A DNA stretch of 64,000 bases from Saxidomus purpurata (GCA_022818135.1 JAFMSR010000006.1:34388997-34452996), one strand, 5' to 3'; counted from the stretch's first letter, positions 33,411-44,331 are shown. Notes: a model not told the origin generated them from the sequence alone. Numbers and translations: made by a program.

Positions 33411-33829
33411 CTAAAATTCAGACTTAATAAATAAATGGCAATTCAATCTTTTGTGTTAGGATTTTAACATAACATAGATGCATAGACTAGTGCACTGAAA
33501 ATTGAAATACAACATGTGTTATTGTATTGTACAACTGACATATTGTATCCAGTAAGGTTTTATCTCAATGTGACACAATCTATTATTTATTTAATTTTTC
33601 ACTTGGTGATAACTGCTTTAATGTTAGAATGCCTCCAATATATGTTCAAGGTCAGATTGAATTTCATTAAGGAAACTTATTGCTAAATGGATCATTTTTA
33701 CATATGATTTCTTTAGTATTGTTGCTTGTCACTGTGTAAACAGAGTCCGTAATTAATAGTATATCAAGGAGCATTCTAGAAATTTCGCAGTTACAACACA
33801 ATGGACACTTCTTAAGTTGACTAAATTAC

Positions 33830-33916
33830 CTTTAAAACGTTGGCTCTGGTACTTGACATCATCAAAACGGTACTTTGGTGGCAACTTGGCATTGCTAGCG
33901 AGGAGTTTCTTGTCAG
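33830..33916 (-). CDS. upstream-most visible exon, same gene
   Basis: 87 bp, acceptor TTTTTGCAG (33917), donor AAAG|GTAATT (33829), phase 1 in and out. Reads DKKLLASNAKLPPKYRFDDV and KYQSQRFK. It must be preceded by at least one more exon, which I cannot identify before the repeat at 34113 or beyond the retroelement. Confidence 0.55.
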
Positions 33917-34112
33917 CTGCAAAAAGGTAAGACATTATGTTTAATTATTTAACTGCTTTAATATACTATAGAGGACAAGTTGAGACTCTCCCCCCCGATT
34001 TAGATTGCAAGAACCGTCGTCTCCCCTGCCTCATTATATCCAAAAAAATTATGAATGCCAATAATAATAAAAAATCATTATGCCATCATGCAAAAGTAGC
34101 GATGCCAAGCCA

Positions 34113-34430
34113 TTTTTTATGCCCCCGGATCGAAGATCGTGGGGCATATTGTTTTTGTCCCGTCCGGGTCCGTCTGTCTGTCCCGAAACTTTAACATTGG
34201 CCATTTCTCGAAAACTATATGAGATATCAACTTGAAACTTCATATGTGGATACGTCTCAATGAGTAGAAGAGCAATGCACAAGAATTATAACTCCTCCTT
34301 TCATAATTTTTGAGTTATTGCCCTTTGATTTTATTATACTTTATTTTTTTCTTGGGCCATATCTCGAAAACTATATGAGATATCAACTTCAAACTTCATG
34401 CCTACATACATAAGTTTTTGATCTTTTTAT
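34113..34430. repeat. dispersed repeat (ATGCCCCCGGATCGAAGATC type), truncated
   Basis: Opens TTTTTTATGCCCCCGGATCG with GGGGCATATTG, a GTCCGTCTGTCTGTCCC tract, and two ~155-bp units containing TCTCGAAAACTATATGAGAT and CAACTT(G/C)AAACTTCAT. Typical non-coding bivalve-type element, right end missing. Confidence 0.6.
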
Positions 34431-35330
34431 AACACTTATGAGCAGTTCATGTAACACTAAAGAGCTGAACAGATGATAAATTTGTTTTGTTTTTTTTAAA
34501 TTTTCAGTTGACACAGGGTCCCAGGGTTCCCTCTGGGTCAATTTTAGTTTGCGCCAACAAATTCGCCAATCAGAAAAAGTTTGCGCCAATGGCTCCAAAG
34601 TTGGAGCCACTAGTCTTCAAAGGCTACAGAACACACTGGAGGAGAGAGGAGTCATACCACTTGTAGTTAAGATTTGATTGCATGATAGCAAACACTGTAT
34701 ATAGATCTAAATGATGCGAAATTTATTTCAAACATTTTTGTAAATTTTCAAGGGTCAAAATTTCATTTTCTGGAGCCAGGATGAGGCTTCAATGGCTATG
34801 GCACAGATACTCGAGGATTGCATATCATAATTTTCTGTTCGTGTTTTGCAGCAACATGAACCCAAAAATGAAAGTAACAGTTAGCATTCCTCGTTTGACA
34901 CATATTTTCGCGACCTCGCATGTCCGTGAACTTATTTTCGTACATTAATGTTTCTTCGATTTTAGCGATTTAAACAGTTTTAAATTAAACAAAATGTGTC
35001 CAAAAGTATGTTCAATGGTTTAAAATAAGTACTGATAAGTATTAACGAATACTGAAGGTTTTGAAGGCGCCGAATATTGCCAAAGATATATTCATGTAGA
35101 GAAAAAATTTACGTCAAGGACAATTTGCAACTTGAGATTGCACCATGTAAATCAATAATTTAATTACCGACCCAAAAAAACAATGCCGAAATTATAAGTC
35201 TGTTATGACACGGACCGTCCGTAATATACGGACCCTGGTTGACAGGTCACATACTAAATAATTAAAATTTATAGTTTTTGTTTAGATTTTCAGAAGGAAT
35301 GTCATACAATACTAAATCAACCTGTAAATA
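34431..35330. other. no gene; possible MITE debris
   Basis: CAGGGTTCCCTCTGGGTCAA and GCGCCAA repeats around 34515-34620 look like the end of a hAT-type MITE without a visible partner. The remainder, up to the Ngaro-like element boundary, is AT-rich. Confidence 0.35.
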
Positions 35331-35526
35331 TTCATTTATGTATTGTCCAAGGACAGGGTTTTAAGTCACAGACAGGGGCGAACTCGTATGGGATAAGGGA
35401 AAACGTAACACACAGCTTTTGAATTGAAAAATGGGCATTTATTCAAAATGCCATAAAATACAAAATGACAAAACATAATATATATGGTTTTCCCTCTATG
35501 ACATACTTGGGCGGCCAAAAACCGCC
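35331..35526 (-). repeat. B2 split direct repeat (3' end of element)
   Basis: 196 bp, direct copy of 36037-36232, nearly identical by eye (TTCATTTATGTATTGTCCAA ... GGGCGGCCAAAAACCGCC). The following 282 bp up to A2 (35527-35808) is unique, with TGACATAATAACAATAA repeats. Confidence 0.9.
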
Positions 35527-35808
35527 CAATACCGTATATGGATTACATCATACATACAAATGTTATCAAAAACAGTACAGGTTAATCAATGACATAATAA
35601 CAATAAACAGTACAGCAGTAACAAATGCTATCCAGAAATCATACAGTGTAAAAAGTGACATAATAACAATAAGCATATTGTGAAAAGTGACATCCTATTG
35701 TAAAAAGTGACATAATGAATCATATACATAACTGTACAGTATAACCCTGGCCTTGGAAAAAGAAATTAAAAACAAAAATAAAGTTGGTGGAGGAGTAGGT
35801 GGAGGCGG

Positions 35809-36045
35809 ATTAAAATTGGAAAGTGGCGACGGAGCTACCCGTGCCAAATGTTATAAAAATAATGGCCAGCAAGCCAGCTATTGGTTAAAAACATCACGTG
35901 ATAAAATTCTGATAAAAGATTGGCCGAAAAAATAATTTATGTGCAATGATAAATTCTGTTAATCAAGGACCTGAAACCGGACAGAATAACTATAGGCGTG
36001 TACAATGCCATAAAAAATTTTATGTTTGCATAAAATTTCATTTAT
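35809..36045 (-). repeat. A2 split direct repeat
   Basis: 237 bp, direct copy of 45083-45319. It overlaps B1 by the 9-bp TTCATTTAT (36037-36045). It includes a TCACGTGA E-box palindrome (35894-35901) and an ATTGG (reverse CCAAT) motif. Confidence 0.9.
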
Positions 36046-36232
36046 GTATTGTCCAAGGACAGGGTTTTAAGTCACAGACAGGGGCGAACTCGTATGGGAT
36101 AAGGGAAAACGTAACACACAGCTTTTGAATTGAAAAATGGGCATTTATTCAAAATGCCATAAAATACAAAATGACAAAACATAATATATATGGTTTTCCC
36201 TCTATGACATACTTGGGCGGCCAAAAACCGCC
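36037..36232 (-). repeat. B1 split direct repeat
   Basis: 196 bp partner of B2, immediately adjoining A2. The 358 bp from here to the hairpin array (36233-36590) is AT-rich and unremarkable. Confidence 0.9.
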
Positions 36233-36590
36233 AAAAGGAACGCCGCCCAAGGAGACCCACTGTGACTGAGCGAGATGGCTGTGAACCAGAAGGATTCAGA
36301 TACAATGATGTGTTAAGAAAACATTTTAAACCAGAGGTGCGCACTGTATAATACTAAATGTAACAAGTGACAGGTTGAGCAATGGTATGATATTCGTTGA
36401 CAAAATGGCACCAAAAACCAATGCGGCCTTGAATCATCAATGGAGATCATCAATGCATAACTATATATAGTTAAAACATCGTAACTAAAATTTAAACCGA
36501 AAACAAAAAGAAATTAAAACATAATTATATACAAACATGAGAGAAGCCAACAGAGTTTAAAACGATCAACAATTTTATACATGAATGTTT

Positions 36591-37020
36591 GTCTGCGGCC
36601 TAAAACCGTCCGAGTACTATTTTTTCGACAATGTTGGTCTGCGGCCTTAAACCGTCAGAGAACTATTTTTACGACAATGTTACACATGATCGTATGTCTG
36701 CAGGTTTAAACCGGCAGAGCATTACTTGTTAAACAATATTACCGAGGAATGAATGTCTGCGGCCTTAAACCGTCAGAGTAGTATTTCATCAATAATGTTA
36801 CCCATGAATGAATGTCTGCGGCCTTAAACCGTCAGAGTACAATGTGATCAATAATGTTACCCACAAATGGTTGTCTGCGGCCTTAAACCGTCAGAGCATG
36901 TCTGTTCAACTATGGTACACATGAAGGATTTGCCTGCGGTCTTTAACCGTCAGAGCACTATCTGTTCAACAAGGTTACACATGAATGTGTTTCGGCAGCA
37001 TGTAGCTGTCGGAGCCGTTT
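36591..37020 (-). repeat. 59-bp tandem repeat with hairpins in the element's 3' non-coding region
   Basis: Eight units. The hairpin TCTGCGGCCTTAAACCGTCAGA or a variant begins at 36593, 36638, 36697, 36756, 36815, 36874, 36933 and 36992; after the first, spacing is exactly 59 bp. Arms pair as TCTG/CAGA and CGG/CCG with one bulged base. Some units change both arms while keeping pairing (CTGCAGG...CCGGCAG; TCGGCAGC...GCTGTCGGA). The ~37 bp between hairpins is also repeated (AATGTTACACATGAATG-type). Related half-units are seen at ~37120 and ~37345. It lies between the recombinase stop and B1. Confidence 0.8.
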
Positions 37021-37453
37021 TACAAGAAGTAAATGGACACTGAAACGAATGTGTGAGCCATGAACTCGACTCGGACATTACCCCTGATCATTATGCAAGG
37101 GTTAACCATAACAAATGTATGCCGTCTGAAACCGTTTAAGTATGTACATTAAAAGTAATGATACAGTAAGTTATACTGACACATGTAAATCAATATAAAT
37201 ATGAAAGTAATGCCATTCAGTTAGCCGAATGTCACCAGTTAGCCAAAATCAGAGCACACGTAGACAAAGCGATTGACAAGCGAAAATAGACTGATTAATG
37301 CCATCTTACAGATTAAGTAGACATAAGTACAAAATGGAAGATCAACTGCCTTAAACCGTTAGATCCTAATTTGTTTAATAAAAGCTTGCAACATGATGTC
37401 AACGTTCTAAACTGACAAAAGGTGGCAAAAATGTTGTCGCAAGACATTTCAAA

Positions 37454-38405
37454 CTATTGTGTATAAACGTGAGGTAATGAAAGAGTAGGGGTACGGATAT
37501 ATTTCAAATAGGCAGAGGATTTCCAGCGACCAAGCTTTTGTATTTGGGAAGGAGACATGTTACTAGAATGTGCATGTGTAGCCCCCCCAATTCTAAAGGA
37601 ATGTGCTGTGAACAAACAGGGGTCAAGGTTACATGCAATGACACATGTGCATAAAACTGATCGGAAAACGTGGTAGTTACTGGCCGGCCGGTGAAGTCTG
37701 TGAACAGAATGCCCGAACTAGCGCTGGCTACTTGGAGGTAACGTAGGATCGCTCTAACCGGACATAACCTTTTTGTTAGTTGTCGTGAGATAGGAATGAC
37801 AGATGTTTGCCCCTGGGAATGTTTGTAGTTGCGTAAAGCAATGGAAATGGAGGAAATATTGGAATCTTTGTAGTGAAAAGTAAGGTTATCCCGCGTAATG
37901 ACATTTTGAAAACCTGTTGGGGACTGGGCAATTTCGCCACAGCGAAGTAAACCAAAAAATGATAACAAGAACATAGCCCGCATTAGTATACGGGTATACT
38001 GCTGTGTAACCGTGGTCTTTAGGGCCCTAATTATGTTCTGAATATCATTGATCGTAAAAGGACGGCGTTTGTCTGGCTGAGCATCACGACGGATACTATG
38101 TAACAATTTCTTAATGACAAATGACTCTGAGGGGTTGAAATAACCCTGAAGTTTATGAATGTATCCTATCGCCGAAATATATGAGGTTACTGTTGAGGCT
38201 TTAAGGTGACGGTTGTGACAAACCGCAATAAATTGTGCCAGTTGTTCAGTAGAGACTGGCACAAGCGGGGAGTTGGGGTAGTATGTGTCATGAAAGGTTT
38301 GGTAATGTTTCATGGCGTTTCTGTAGCTTGCTTTTGTAGATAATGCCAGAGATGACTGAAGGAGACGATATACAGCACGATTCAGTGGAGCATGAGCAAT
38401 TCCTC
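37454..38405 (-). pseudogene. tyrosine recombinase (YR), one frame break
   Basis: Minus strand, starting in a frame that overlaps the end of RT. The N-terminal SAM-like domain (ALSTKASYRNAMKHYQTFHD ... LKASTVTSYISAIGYIHKLQ) is followed by the catalytic domain. The first Arg is in FFGLLRCGE, then, after a one-base frame break near 37641-37650, come HSFR (His-x-x-Arg), GRW and the YLKYIR tyrosine box. All catalytic positions are therefore encoded but not in one frame; the uninterrupted frame ends at 37504 with an unrelated tail. A DIRS-type methyltransferase domain is absent, which fits Ngaro. In this family the enzyme inserts a circular DNA intermediate without target duplication. The break could be mutation or sequencing error. 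Confidence 0.85.
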
Positions 38406-40145
38406 TGGGACTGAAGTTGGGTGTATGTCCATTTGTGAGGCGAGTACTCGAAATTTCTCGATCTGTAAACGAGATAGAAAATCAGGTAGCACATTGTATT
38501 TACCCGGAATATGTTCAGCGCGTAACAGAATGTTGTATTTCATACTTGCTAACACTAAACACCGTACTAGCGCCATTACTAACGGTTCTTTACAAGTTTG
38601 CCGATTGATGATATGGACTACAGCTGAATTATCTGTATGTAAAATTATACATTGGTTCTGCAATATAGAGCCCCATATTTCCAATGAAACAACTATTGGA
38701 AAAAGTTCCTTGAATGTGATATTGTAAGGTAACCACAAACGAGGCCATGTGCCGTAAAACCAATGTGCCTGAAAAATGGCACCAAAACCTATCGCACCAG
38801 ATGCATCTGTGTGTAGGTGTAAAGTATCGGAGGACAACCAACGTTCTGAGAGGAGGAGATGTTTCCCATTAAAATGATCTGTAAATAACTGCCAGGCCCG
38901 GAGATCTTTCCGACTCTCCTTATTCAACGTGATCCTATGTTGTGGCTTAGATACTTTTTTGGTTAGGTCAGTGAGACGACGTAAAAAACACCGTCCTGGT
39001 ACCACGACTTGACAACAAAAATTTAATAAACCCAAAAGAGATTGTAGTTCTTTCAGTGTAACTTTCCGAGACTTGGAAACCAGAGCTAGTTGTGCCCTTA
39101 ATTTACATAGCTTGTCATGTGGAAGGCGAGCTTCCATGTGAATGGAATCTAGCTCCAAACCCATGAATGTGATAACGTTTGTGGCATTTTCTGTTTTTTC
39201 AGCTTTAATTGGAACGCCTATTTGTGAGCAAAATGCCAAGAACTTATTTAGGTTGTTTTGACAAATGGGAGAATTAGGGGGTCCGAGGATGAGAAAATCA
39301 TCTAAAATGTGAACCATATGACTTATGTGCAGAATGTTTTCTGAAATGCAATGAAGCGCTGTGCTAAAACGTTCAAAAATAGCACACGAAGATGAAGCAC
39401 CCATGGGAAGACAAGTATCAAAATAAAACTTGTCTTTAAACTTAAAACCTAAGAGGTGATGATCCGAGGGATGAATAGGAATTAAGCGAAAAGCAGAGTC
39501 TATGTCGGTTTTGCTAAAGAGGGAACCGGGACCAAGTTCAAGCAGTTTCTTTACTGCATCCTCAAAAGAACTGTAGGTGACACTGGACAAAGTAGAGTCA
39601 ATGAAATCGTTAACAGAATCACCATGTGGGTAGCTGAGGTGGTGAATGAGCCTAAATTGACCGGGTGTTTTCTTAGGAACTAAACCAATGGGGCTGATGC
39701 GGAGATCAGGGAAAGGCGGTTCGTCAAAGGGACCTTTGATGGGACGTGCTGTCAATTCTAGTCCAAGTTTACTGGCCACTAAATCCGGATTATCATTACA
39801 AGATTTGAGGTTAGGGGATAAGGTGGGAACACGTGGTCCTATGTAACCAAGTTTAAAACTGTGTAAGAAGCCTTGAGTTAGGTAATGGGCTAGAGGATAA
39901 TTGCCTAGAAAAGAAGTTAGAACCGAGATTTTTATAGGGGTAACCACTGCAGAATTAATTGAGGGATCTGAGACAAGTACCGGGTTAGCCAGTGGAGAAC
40001 TATTTGTTGGGTTTGGAGGAGGGTGCGGGAGTCCTACCGGTTGGGGTGACTCTACCAGCCTGTTCTTTACTTTGGTAGTTGCATTGATAGGCAGGGTGGG
40101 GGCCCCTGCAGAAACCACAGATGTGGGGGTGGGGGCATTTGGCAT
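38382..40145 (-). CDS. reverse transcriptase / RNase H (pol)
   Basis: 587 codons without interruption. After a Pro-rich linker comes LYS-less but typical YR-retroelement RT: PDLRISPIGLVPKKTPGQFR (palm entry), GSLFSKTDIDSAFRLIPIHP (first catalytic Asp), LPMGASSSCAIFERFS, and HMVHILDDFLILG (LDD in place of YxDD). The thumb is followed by RNase H with HLHTDASGAIGFGAIF, FKELFPIVVSLEIW, ILHTDNSAVVHIIN and HIPGKYNVLPDFLSR. This copies the element RNA into DNA. The start lies within the zinc-knuckle region of gag but in another frame, so expression probably needs frameshifting or internal initiation. The end overlaps the recombinase frame. Confidence 0.9.
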   Translation of the reverse strand: MPNAPTPTSVVSAGAPTLPINATTKVKNRLVESPQPVGLPHPPPNPTNSSPLANPVLVSDPSINSAVVTPIKISVLTSFLGNYPLAHYLTQGFLHSFKLGYIGPRVPTLSPNLKSCNDNPDLVASKLGLELTARPIKGPFDEPPFPDLRISPIGLVPKKTPGQFRLIHHLSYPHGDSVNDFIDSTLSSVTYSSFEDAVKKLLELGPGSLFSKTDIDSAFRLIPIHPSDHHLLGFKFKDKFYFDTCLPMGASSSCAIFERFSTALHCISENILHISHMVHILDDFLILGPPNSPICQNNLNKFLAFCSQIGVPIKAEKTENATNVITFMGLELDSIHMEARLPHDKLCKLRAQLALVSKSRKVTLKELQSLLGLLNFCCQVVVPGRCFLRRLTDLTKKVSKPQHRITLNKESRKDLRAWQLFTDHFNGKHLLLSERWLSSDTLHLHTDASGAIGFGAIFQAHWFYGTWPRLWLPYNITFKELFPIVVSLEIWGSILQNQCIILHTDNSAVVHIINRQTCKEPLVMALVRCLVLASMKYNILLRAEHIPGKYNVLPDFLSRLQIEKFRVLASQMDIHPTSVPEELLMLH

Positions 40146-41323
40146 TTTGACACTGGGAGCGTTTGTTGAAGTTCCAACATGTGTTCTCCAAGAAACGTTT
40201 GGGTCGACCTGGAGTGTTAAATCTTGAGGGTGGGCGGGGGGGACCGAAAGGGCTGTGGCTGAGGGGAAAAAGAGGTGCAGGCCATCAGCCAGAATTCTGT
40301 ATGAATTCGGTCCCAGGGAAGCAGAAGAGTTTCTCTCATGGTACGAAACTGTGTGTCATAGAACAGGAAGGCCAAGCCTGGACGGCGATTGGCAAGATCC
40401 CTAACTATCTCCATATACTTCATTAGCTTAGGGGTTTCCAGGGGGTATTGGACAGAGTATATCGCTGTAAAGCGAATGAAGGCCGATGTCCAGGTATCAA
40501 TGTTATTAATCTTTTTAGAACGAGTAGTTGGAGTAATCGAAACATTAGAAAACCGATCCATTTGCAAAGTGTATTGTGGTTGAGAGAGAGGTGTTAGACT
40601 TGAAGGAAGAAGAGAACCTAAATCAATGAATTTATGTCGCCAGATTTTCTTACATAACGACTTCTGAACCTGGTTTAAAATTGGTGTGCTAACTGGCTCA
40701 GCAAACTGAACAACATTACCTGCCATTAAACCCTGAGCATGGTGAGCTAAAGCATGCTGGAAGTTTGTCACTTCTTCTTCGCCGGAGTCTGATTCAGAAT
40801 CAGTGTCCTCTGCACCAATTTGTTGCTGGTTCAAGTTCTGCAAGTTTGGTGAATGAGCATCTCCTAATAATGGGGGTGGATTATGATTGGCCCTTTGCCT
40901 TTTCCTAGAATTGCCGGTAACTGGCGCTGGTGGTAGAATGTTATCGGTATTATCTACTAAGCTCTGCGGTAGACTGACCCTCGGAGTGTTGAAAGTATAT
41001 GCTAGCGGATTTGGTAAGTTATACCCAGTGTTCGACTGGGCAGGCTTAGATGTTGAGTTGGAATCTTGCGTTGTAGAACCAGTTGTACAACCAGTGTTCA
41101 ACAGGAGTGGATTTGTTGCAGAGAAAGAAGGATTGAAACCAACATCTACTTCCGCATTCACGTCATGTGTAGGAAGAGTGGAGGACTGTGTGTTGGCCGG
41201 AGATGGTGTTGTTCCTTGATTCTTGGGCACGAGTTTAACCCTTTTGTGTGTGCCCGTTGTTTTCGACTGGCAACAAGTACAGGTAGATACTGTAGAGGAC
41301 TTGTGTCTGGTGGGTGGTTTCAT
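40000..41323 (-). pseudogene. Gag-like protein with CCCH zinc knuckle, one indel
   Basis: The coding exon starts at an ATG directly after TTTTGTTGCAG (3' splice site), MKPPTRHKSSTVSTCTCCQS. Then come a basic/Pro-rich stretch, an acidic segment (GAEDTDSESDSGEEEV) and the conserved core (NIDTWTSAFIRFTAIYSVQY, LMKYMEIVRDLANRRPGL, LLPWDRIHTEFWLMA). The open frame ends at 40217 because of a run of seven G (36236-style homopolymer; here 40236-40242 on the plus strand). In the neighbouring frame the protein continues to TCWNFNKRSQC ... CPHPHICGFCRGPHPAYQC, a nucleic-acid-binding knuckle, and ends at 40000. Copy 2 has the same layout. Role: packaging of element RNA, by analogy. Confidence 0.8.
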
Positions 41324-42218
41324 CTGCAACAAAACATGAAACCAATATAAGGCTGTCATAAAGTGACTCCGTAAGTAAGTGTAACAGGTTATATAATGTA
41401 TAGACAAGTGAAGTAGTTCTTGTTTTTCAAATCAAGGTCCGACCTCGGAAAATGGCGTGTTGTATAAACTAAAACACGCAAAAGCTTTTCACGGACTTGA
41501 AAAGTCCATAGAATAAATAACGCCTGAATTGTTGGCTAAGTATCCCTTGCCGTATAGCTGAAGGGTAAAAGATGTGTGAACTGTAAACTAAGTCACACAG
41601 AAAATGCATGAGTGGCGGCACAAAGAATGTTTACTTATTCATGCAAAAATGTAAGCGTAAACTGTAAACTAAGTCACGCAAAAACTGTCTGGTTGGCAGC
41701 ACAAGATGGCATAAACTATCAACCAATTCATGTAAGATGTATGTAAAAGTGGTTGACTGACAGCCACGAAAGATGGCATGAACTATCAACCTATTCATGT
41801 AAAATGTATGTAAAAGATGTTGACTGACAGCCACGAAATGTGAATATTGGTTATACTATATCTAACAGTATAGTCAAGCTTAAGACCAGAAACTGAGGTG
41901 TAACCGGAAATCAATGTACTTGTAAACGATGCCAAGCCTCGGCTGTCATAAGACAATACTGTCTAGAAATTTAACTCAGTAACTATTGTATACCACATGT
42001 TTTACGTGACCCAAACAAGGAAAGTGGAACGTAAACGGAACTTAAAACTATGTTTCCGGTAAAAGGAAAATTCTCCTTTGCAGAGAGTATCTTGTGACTA
42101 CTAAAAAACAGACGACTAAGCAACAGATTATTGATAAATCAACCTGAGCTCCTGACAGTACAGCCTGTTTGAACAAAACTGTATTAGAAAAATGGTTATC
42201 ACCATGTTATACATATCT
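41324..42218 (-). other. intron/spacer between SGNH and gag, with ~75-bp tandem repeats
   Basis: 41575-41840 contains about three degenerate units with AAACTATCAACC(A/T)ATTCATGTAA and GTTGACTGACAGCCACGAAA. The region ends in the 3' splice site used by gag. No coding seen. Confidence 0.55.
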
Positions 42219-42725
42219 TTAGAATGAGCAGATGGACTGTTTCAGGGCGGCGACTACAGCTGCTCGTATGTTTGTAATCAAACGACGTTGGCCTGTGCTT
42301 GATAGGTGGCACCCGTCTGCTGCAAAGTTACGTTCCTTACAATCCGAAGACCAAAACCCTTTCATACGCCACAAGTAGGAGCGTCTGTGCTGGGAGCCAT
42401 TTAGCCTTTGCATCAGCAGCATGTTGAGATCATCTACCCTAGTGTTATACCATGAGAGGTCCACTGGATATCTAGTTTGGCAAGTTGGAGTAATTCGATG
42501 TAATGTTTGTAACACAATAACTTTCGAAATTCCATGAACGAACAGTAAAGTGTCCACTAGATCCGATATACGGTGTGCCACACTATCGGGAGATACACGG
42601 GGATCATATATATCATTCGTGCCGATGACCAGCACAACTATGTCTGGGCTGAAATCCGACACAAATTCTAACTTTTCGCGCAAGTCCTGAACTTTTGCCC
42701 CCGAAAATCCGGAATATTGGATCAA
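42219..42725 (-). CDS. SGNH hydrolase, 3' part (split by MULE)
   Basis: Together with 44739-44867 this encodes a ~208-residue SGNH/GDSL-type hydrolase. This part reads YSGFSGAKVQDLREKLEF, then block III PDIVVLVIGTNDIYDPRV and block V NFAADGCHLSSTGQRRL (Asp-x-x-His). With the block I serine in the other part, the Ser-Asp-His set is complete. No stop or frameshift other than the insertion. SGNH enzymes hydrolyse esters of lipids or sugars; similar esterase domains are known in CR1/L2 retrotransposon ORF1 proteins and, as I recall, in some Ngaro-group elements. It is the first gene of the element, upstream of the gag splice acceptor. Confidence 0.85.
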   Translation of the reverse strand: MIQYSGFSGAKVQDLREKLEFVSDFSPDIVVLVIGTNDIYDPRVSPDSVAHRISDLVDTLLFVHGISKVIVLQTLHRITPTCQTRYPVDLSWYNTRVDDLNMLLMQRLNGSQHRRSYLWRMKGFWSSDCKERNFAADGCHLSSTGQRRLITNIRAAVVAALKQSICSF

Positions 42726-43577
42726 GAATTACGGACACTTCGGACCATGGACATTTCGGACCAGACACTTCGGACCAGATTTATGGACACTTCGGACCAG
42801 ATTTGTAGACACTTCGGACCAGATTTGTAGACACTTCGGATCATTATAAATCATAAAAATAAAACGAAATTAATTTCGTATTATATATATCTTTATTTAA
42901 AATGTTATATTTTTTAAGTTTATAAATCGTTTAATTAGGGGTGTAACATGTTAAAATTCATTAAAAACTTTGTGTATGTCGATGTTTTGATAGCATACTG
43001 TTTATGTCCTAAGTTGCGGCTGTAATTTGCCAACATTGTAACAAGTTGTTGTTTTAACAATTGACACGTTCGGTCACTGTCTCGCACCTTTTTAAAAGAG
43101 CATTGTGTAGTGTCAAATTGACAAAGTAATTATGAAAAGATTGTGTAAAATGGTGTTATTTCTAGATTTTTTAAACTTTCTATTGGCGTTTTCTAATGTA
43201 TGGGAATAATGGGAATATAAAAAAGTATTCCTGTGCTGTCTCTGTATAAAGTATTTAAGCAGGTCTAACGAGATAACGAGACAATTAAATGGCCTGTACT
43301 GATTTTATTTACCCTGAAGGAAAACAGTTCGAAAGCAACAATTATGAAGGTTTGATAATTTATTTACATGGTTACATTATAATAAACGAATGCACACATA
43401 TGCCAACACCAAATAAAATAAATAAACAAATGGACATAGACACATATACACAAAAACACAAACAAGAACAAAAAATTTCTATACATGGATAAAATACATT
43501 CACTGCACAATCACGATCGAAATGTCTCACGTTTATTTGTTTACATTGGACCATACAGGCTTGCACATGATCTCAAT

Positions 43578-43855
43578 GAGTGTACTTCAAAATCCCCTTG
43601 GTCATAATCCCCTTGGTTCAAAAATGGCATAGTAGTCATAATCCCCTCTATGAATTCTTTAAGTGGAAAAGCATATATTGAATAAAAAAAATTACTGAAT
43701 GTTTCATTTGTCTCTAGTTTAACTTTACTATAGCAAATGATTGAAAAAAAATGAAATTATTGAAATTAAAATGTAAAATCCATCAAGGGGATTATGACTA
43801 CTATGCCATTTTTGGACCAAGGGGATTATGACCAAGGGGATTTTGAGTGTCTCCC
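43578..43855. mobile_element. nested MULE-type MITE, 278 bp
   Basis: GATCTCAAT at 43569-43577 and 43856-43864 is a 9-bp duplication. Between them are inverted ends with AAAATCCCCTTGGTCATAATCCCC, inverted over ~60 bp (including TGGCATAGTAGTCATAATCC), and a short AT-rich middle. It inserted just past the transposase fragment of the larger MULE: a third level of nesting. Confidence 0.85.
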
Positions 43856-43864
43856 GATCTCAAT

Positions 43865-44331
43865 AAACTGCTGGTGGATCGTTTGTTTTCCGCGTATTCC
43901 GCCTACAGTTTCATCAATTTACCCTGTGTGTATGCAGTGGCCTTTTTCTGGTGTCGGCGTAGCTTTCCTTCACGAACAAGACTGCATTGGATCGGTATAT
44001 CTTTGGCCTCCTTGAACAGCAGCTCAACCAGTAGATAAAATGGCACGTTTCCCTTTTTCGCACGGCGGTTAAGGAGGATATGCCATCCCTCAACGTCGTT
44101 GTTTGTACGAATAGATTTACCGTATACCGACCATGACTGCACGGGCCACATCTCGCTTACCACCCATGTTCTTTCGATATGCTCTAAGAATCGGTTGAGC
44201 CTCTCGTTATCTGCATTGCCTTTTTCTTTTATCTTGTCAAACGCGGGTCTGATGTCGTCTGCTGGCAGCAAAGGCAAGGCAAAGACCTTTCTTATGAGAC
44301 GATACACACCGTCTCTGTTGCTATAGGCAGT
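43865..44331 (-). pseudogene. MULE transposase C-terminal exon
   Basis: After an acceptor (TGTATTTTCAG ending at 44332) the minus strand reads YSNRDGVYRLIRKVFALPLL ... TWVVSEMWPVQSWSVYGKSI and RTNNDVEGWHILLNRRAKKG. RTNNDVEGWH with the ALPLLP and W..WSV motifs is typical of animal MULE transposases downstream of the catalytic core. A TAG at ~43900 interrupts AEYAENKRSTSSLL at the C-terminus. Upstream exons with the zinc finger and DDE residues are missing, so the element is internally deleted. Confidence 0.8.

Noticed and set aside
36591..37020. CRISPR-like array (regular repeats with constant spacing)
   Set aside because: The ~37-bp inter-hairpin segments are themselves repeats rather than unique spacers, the DNA is animal nuclear, and the array sits inside a retrotransposon.
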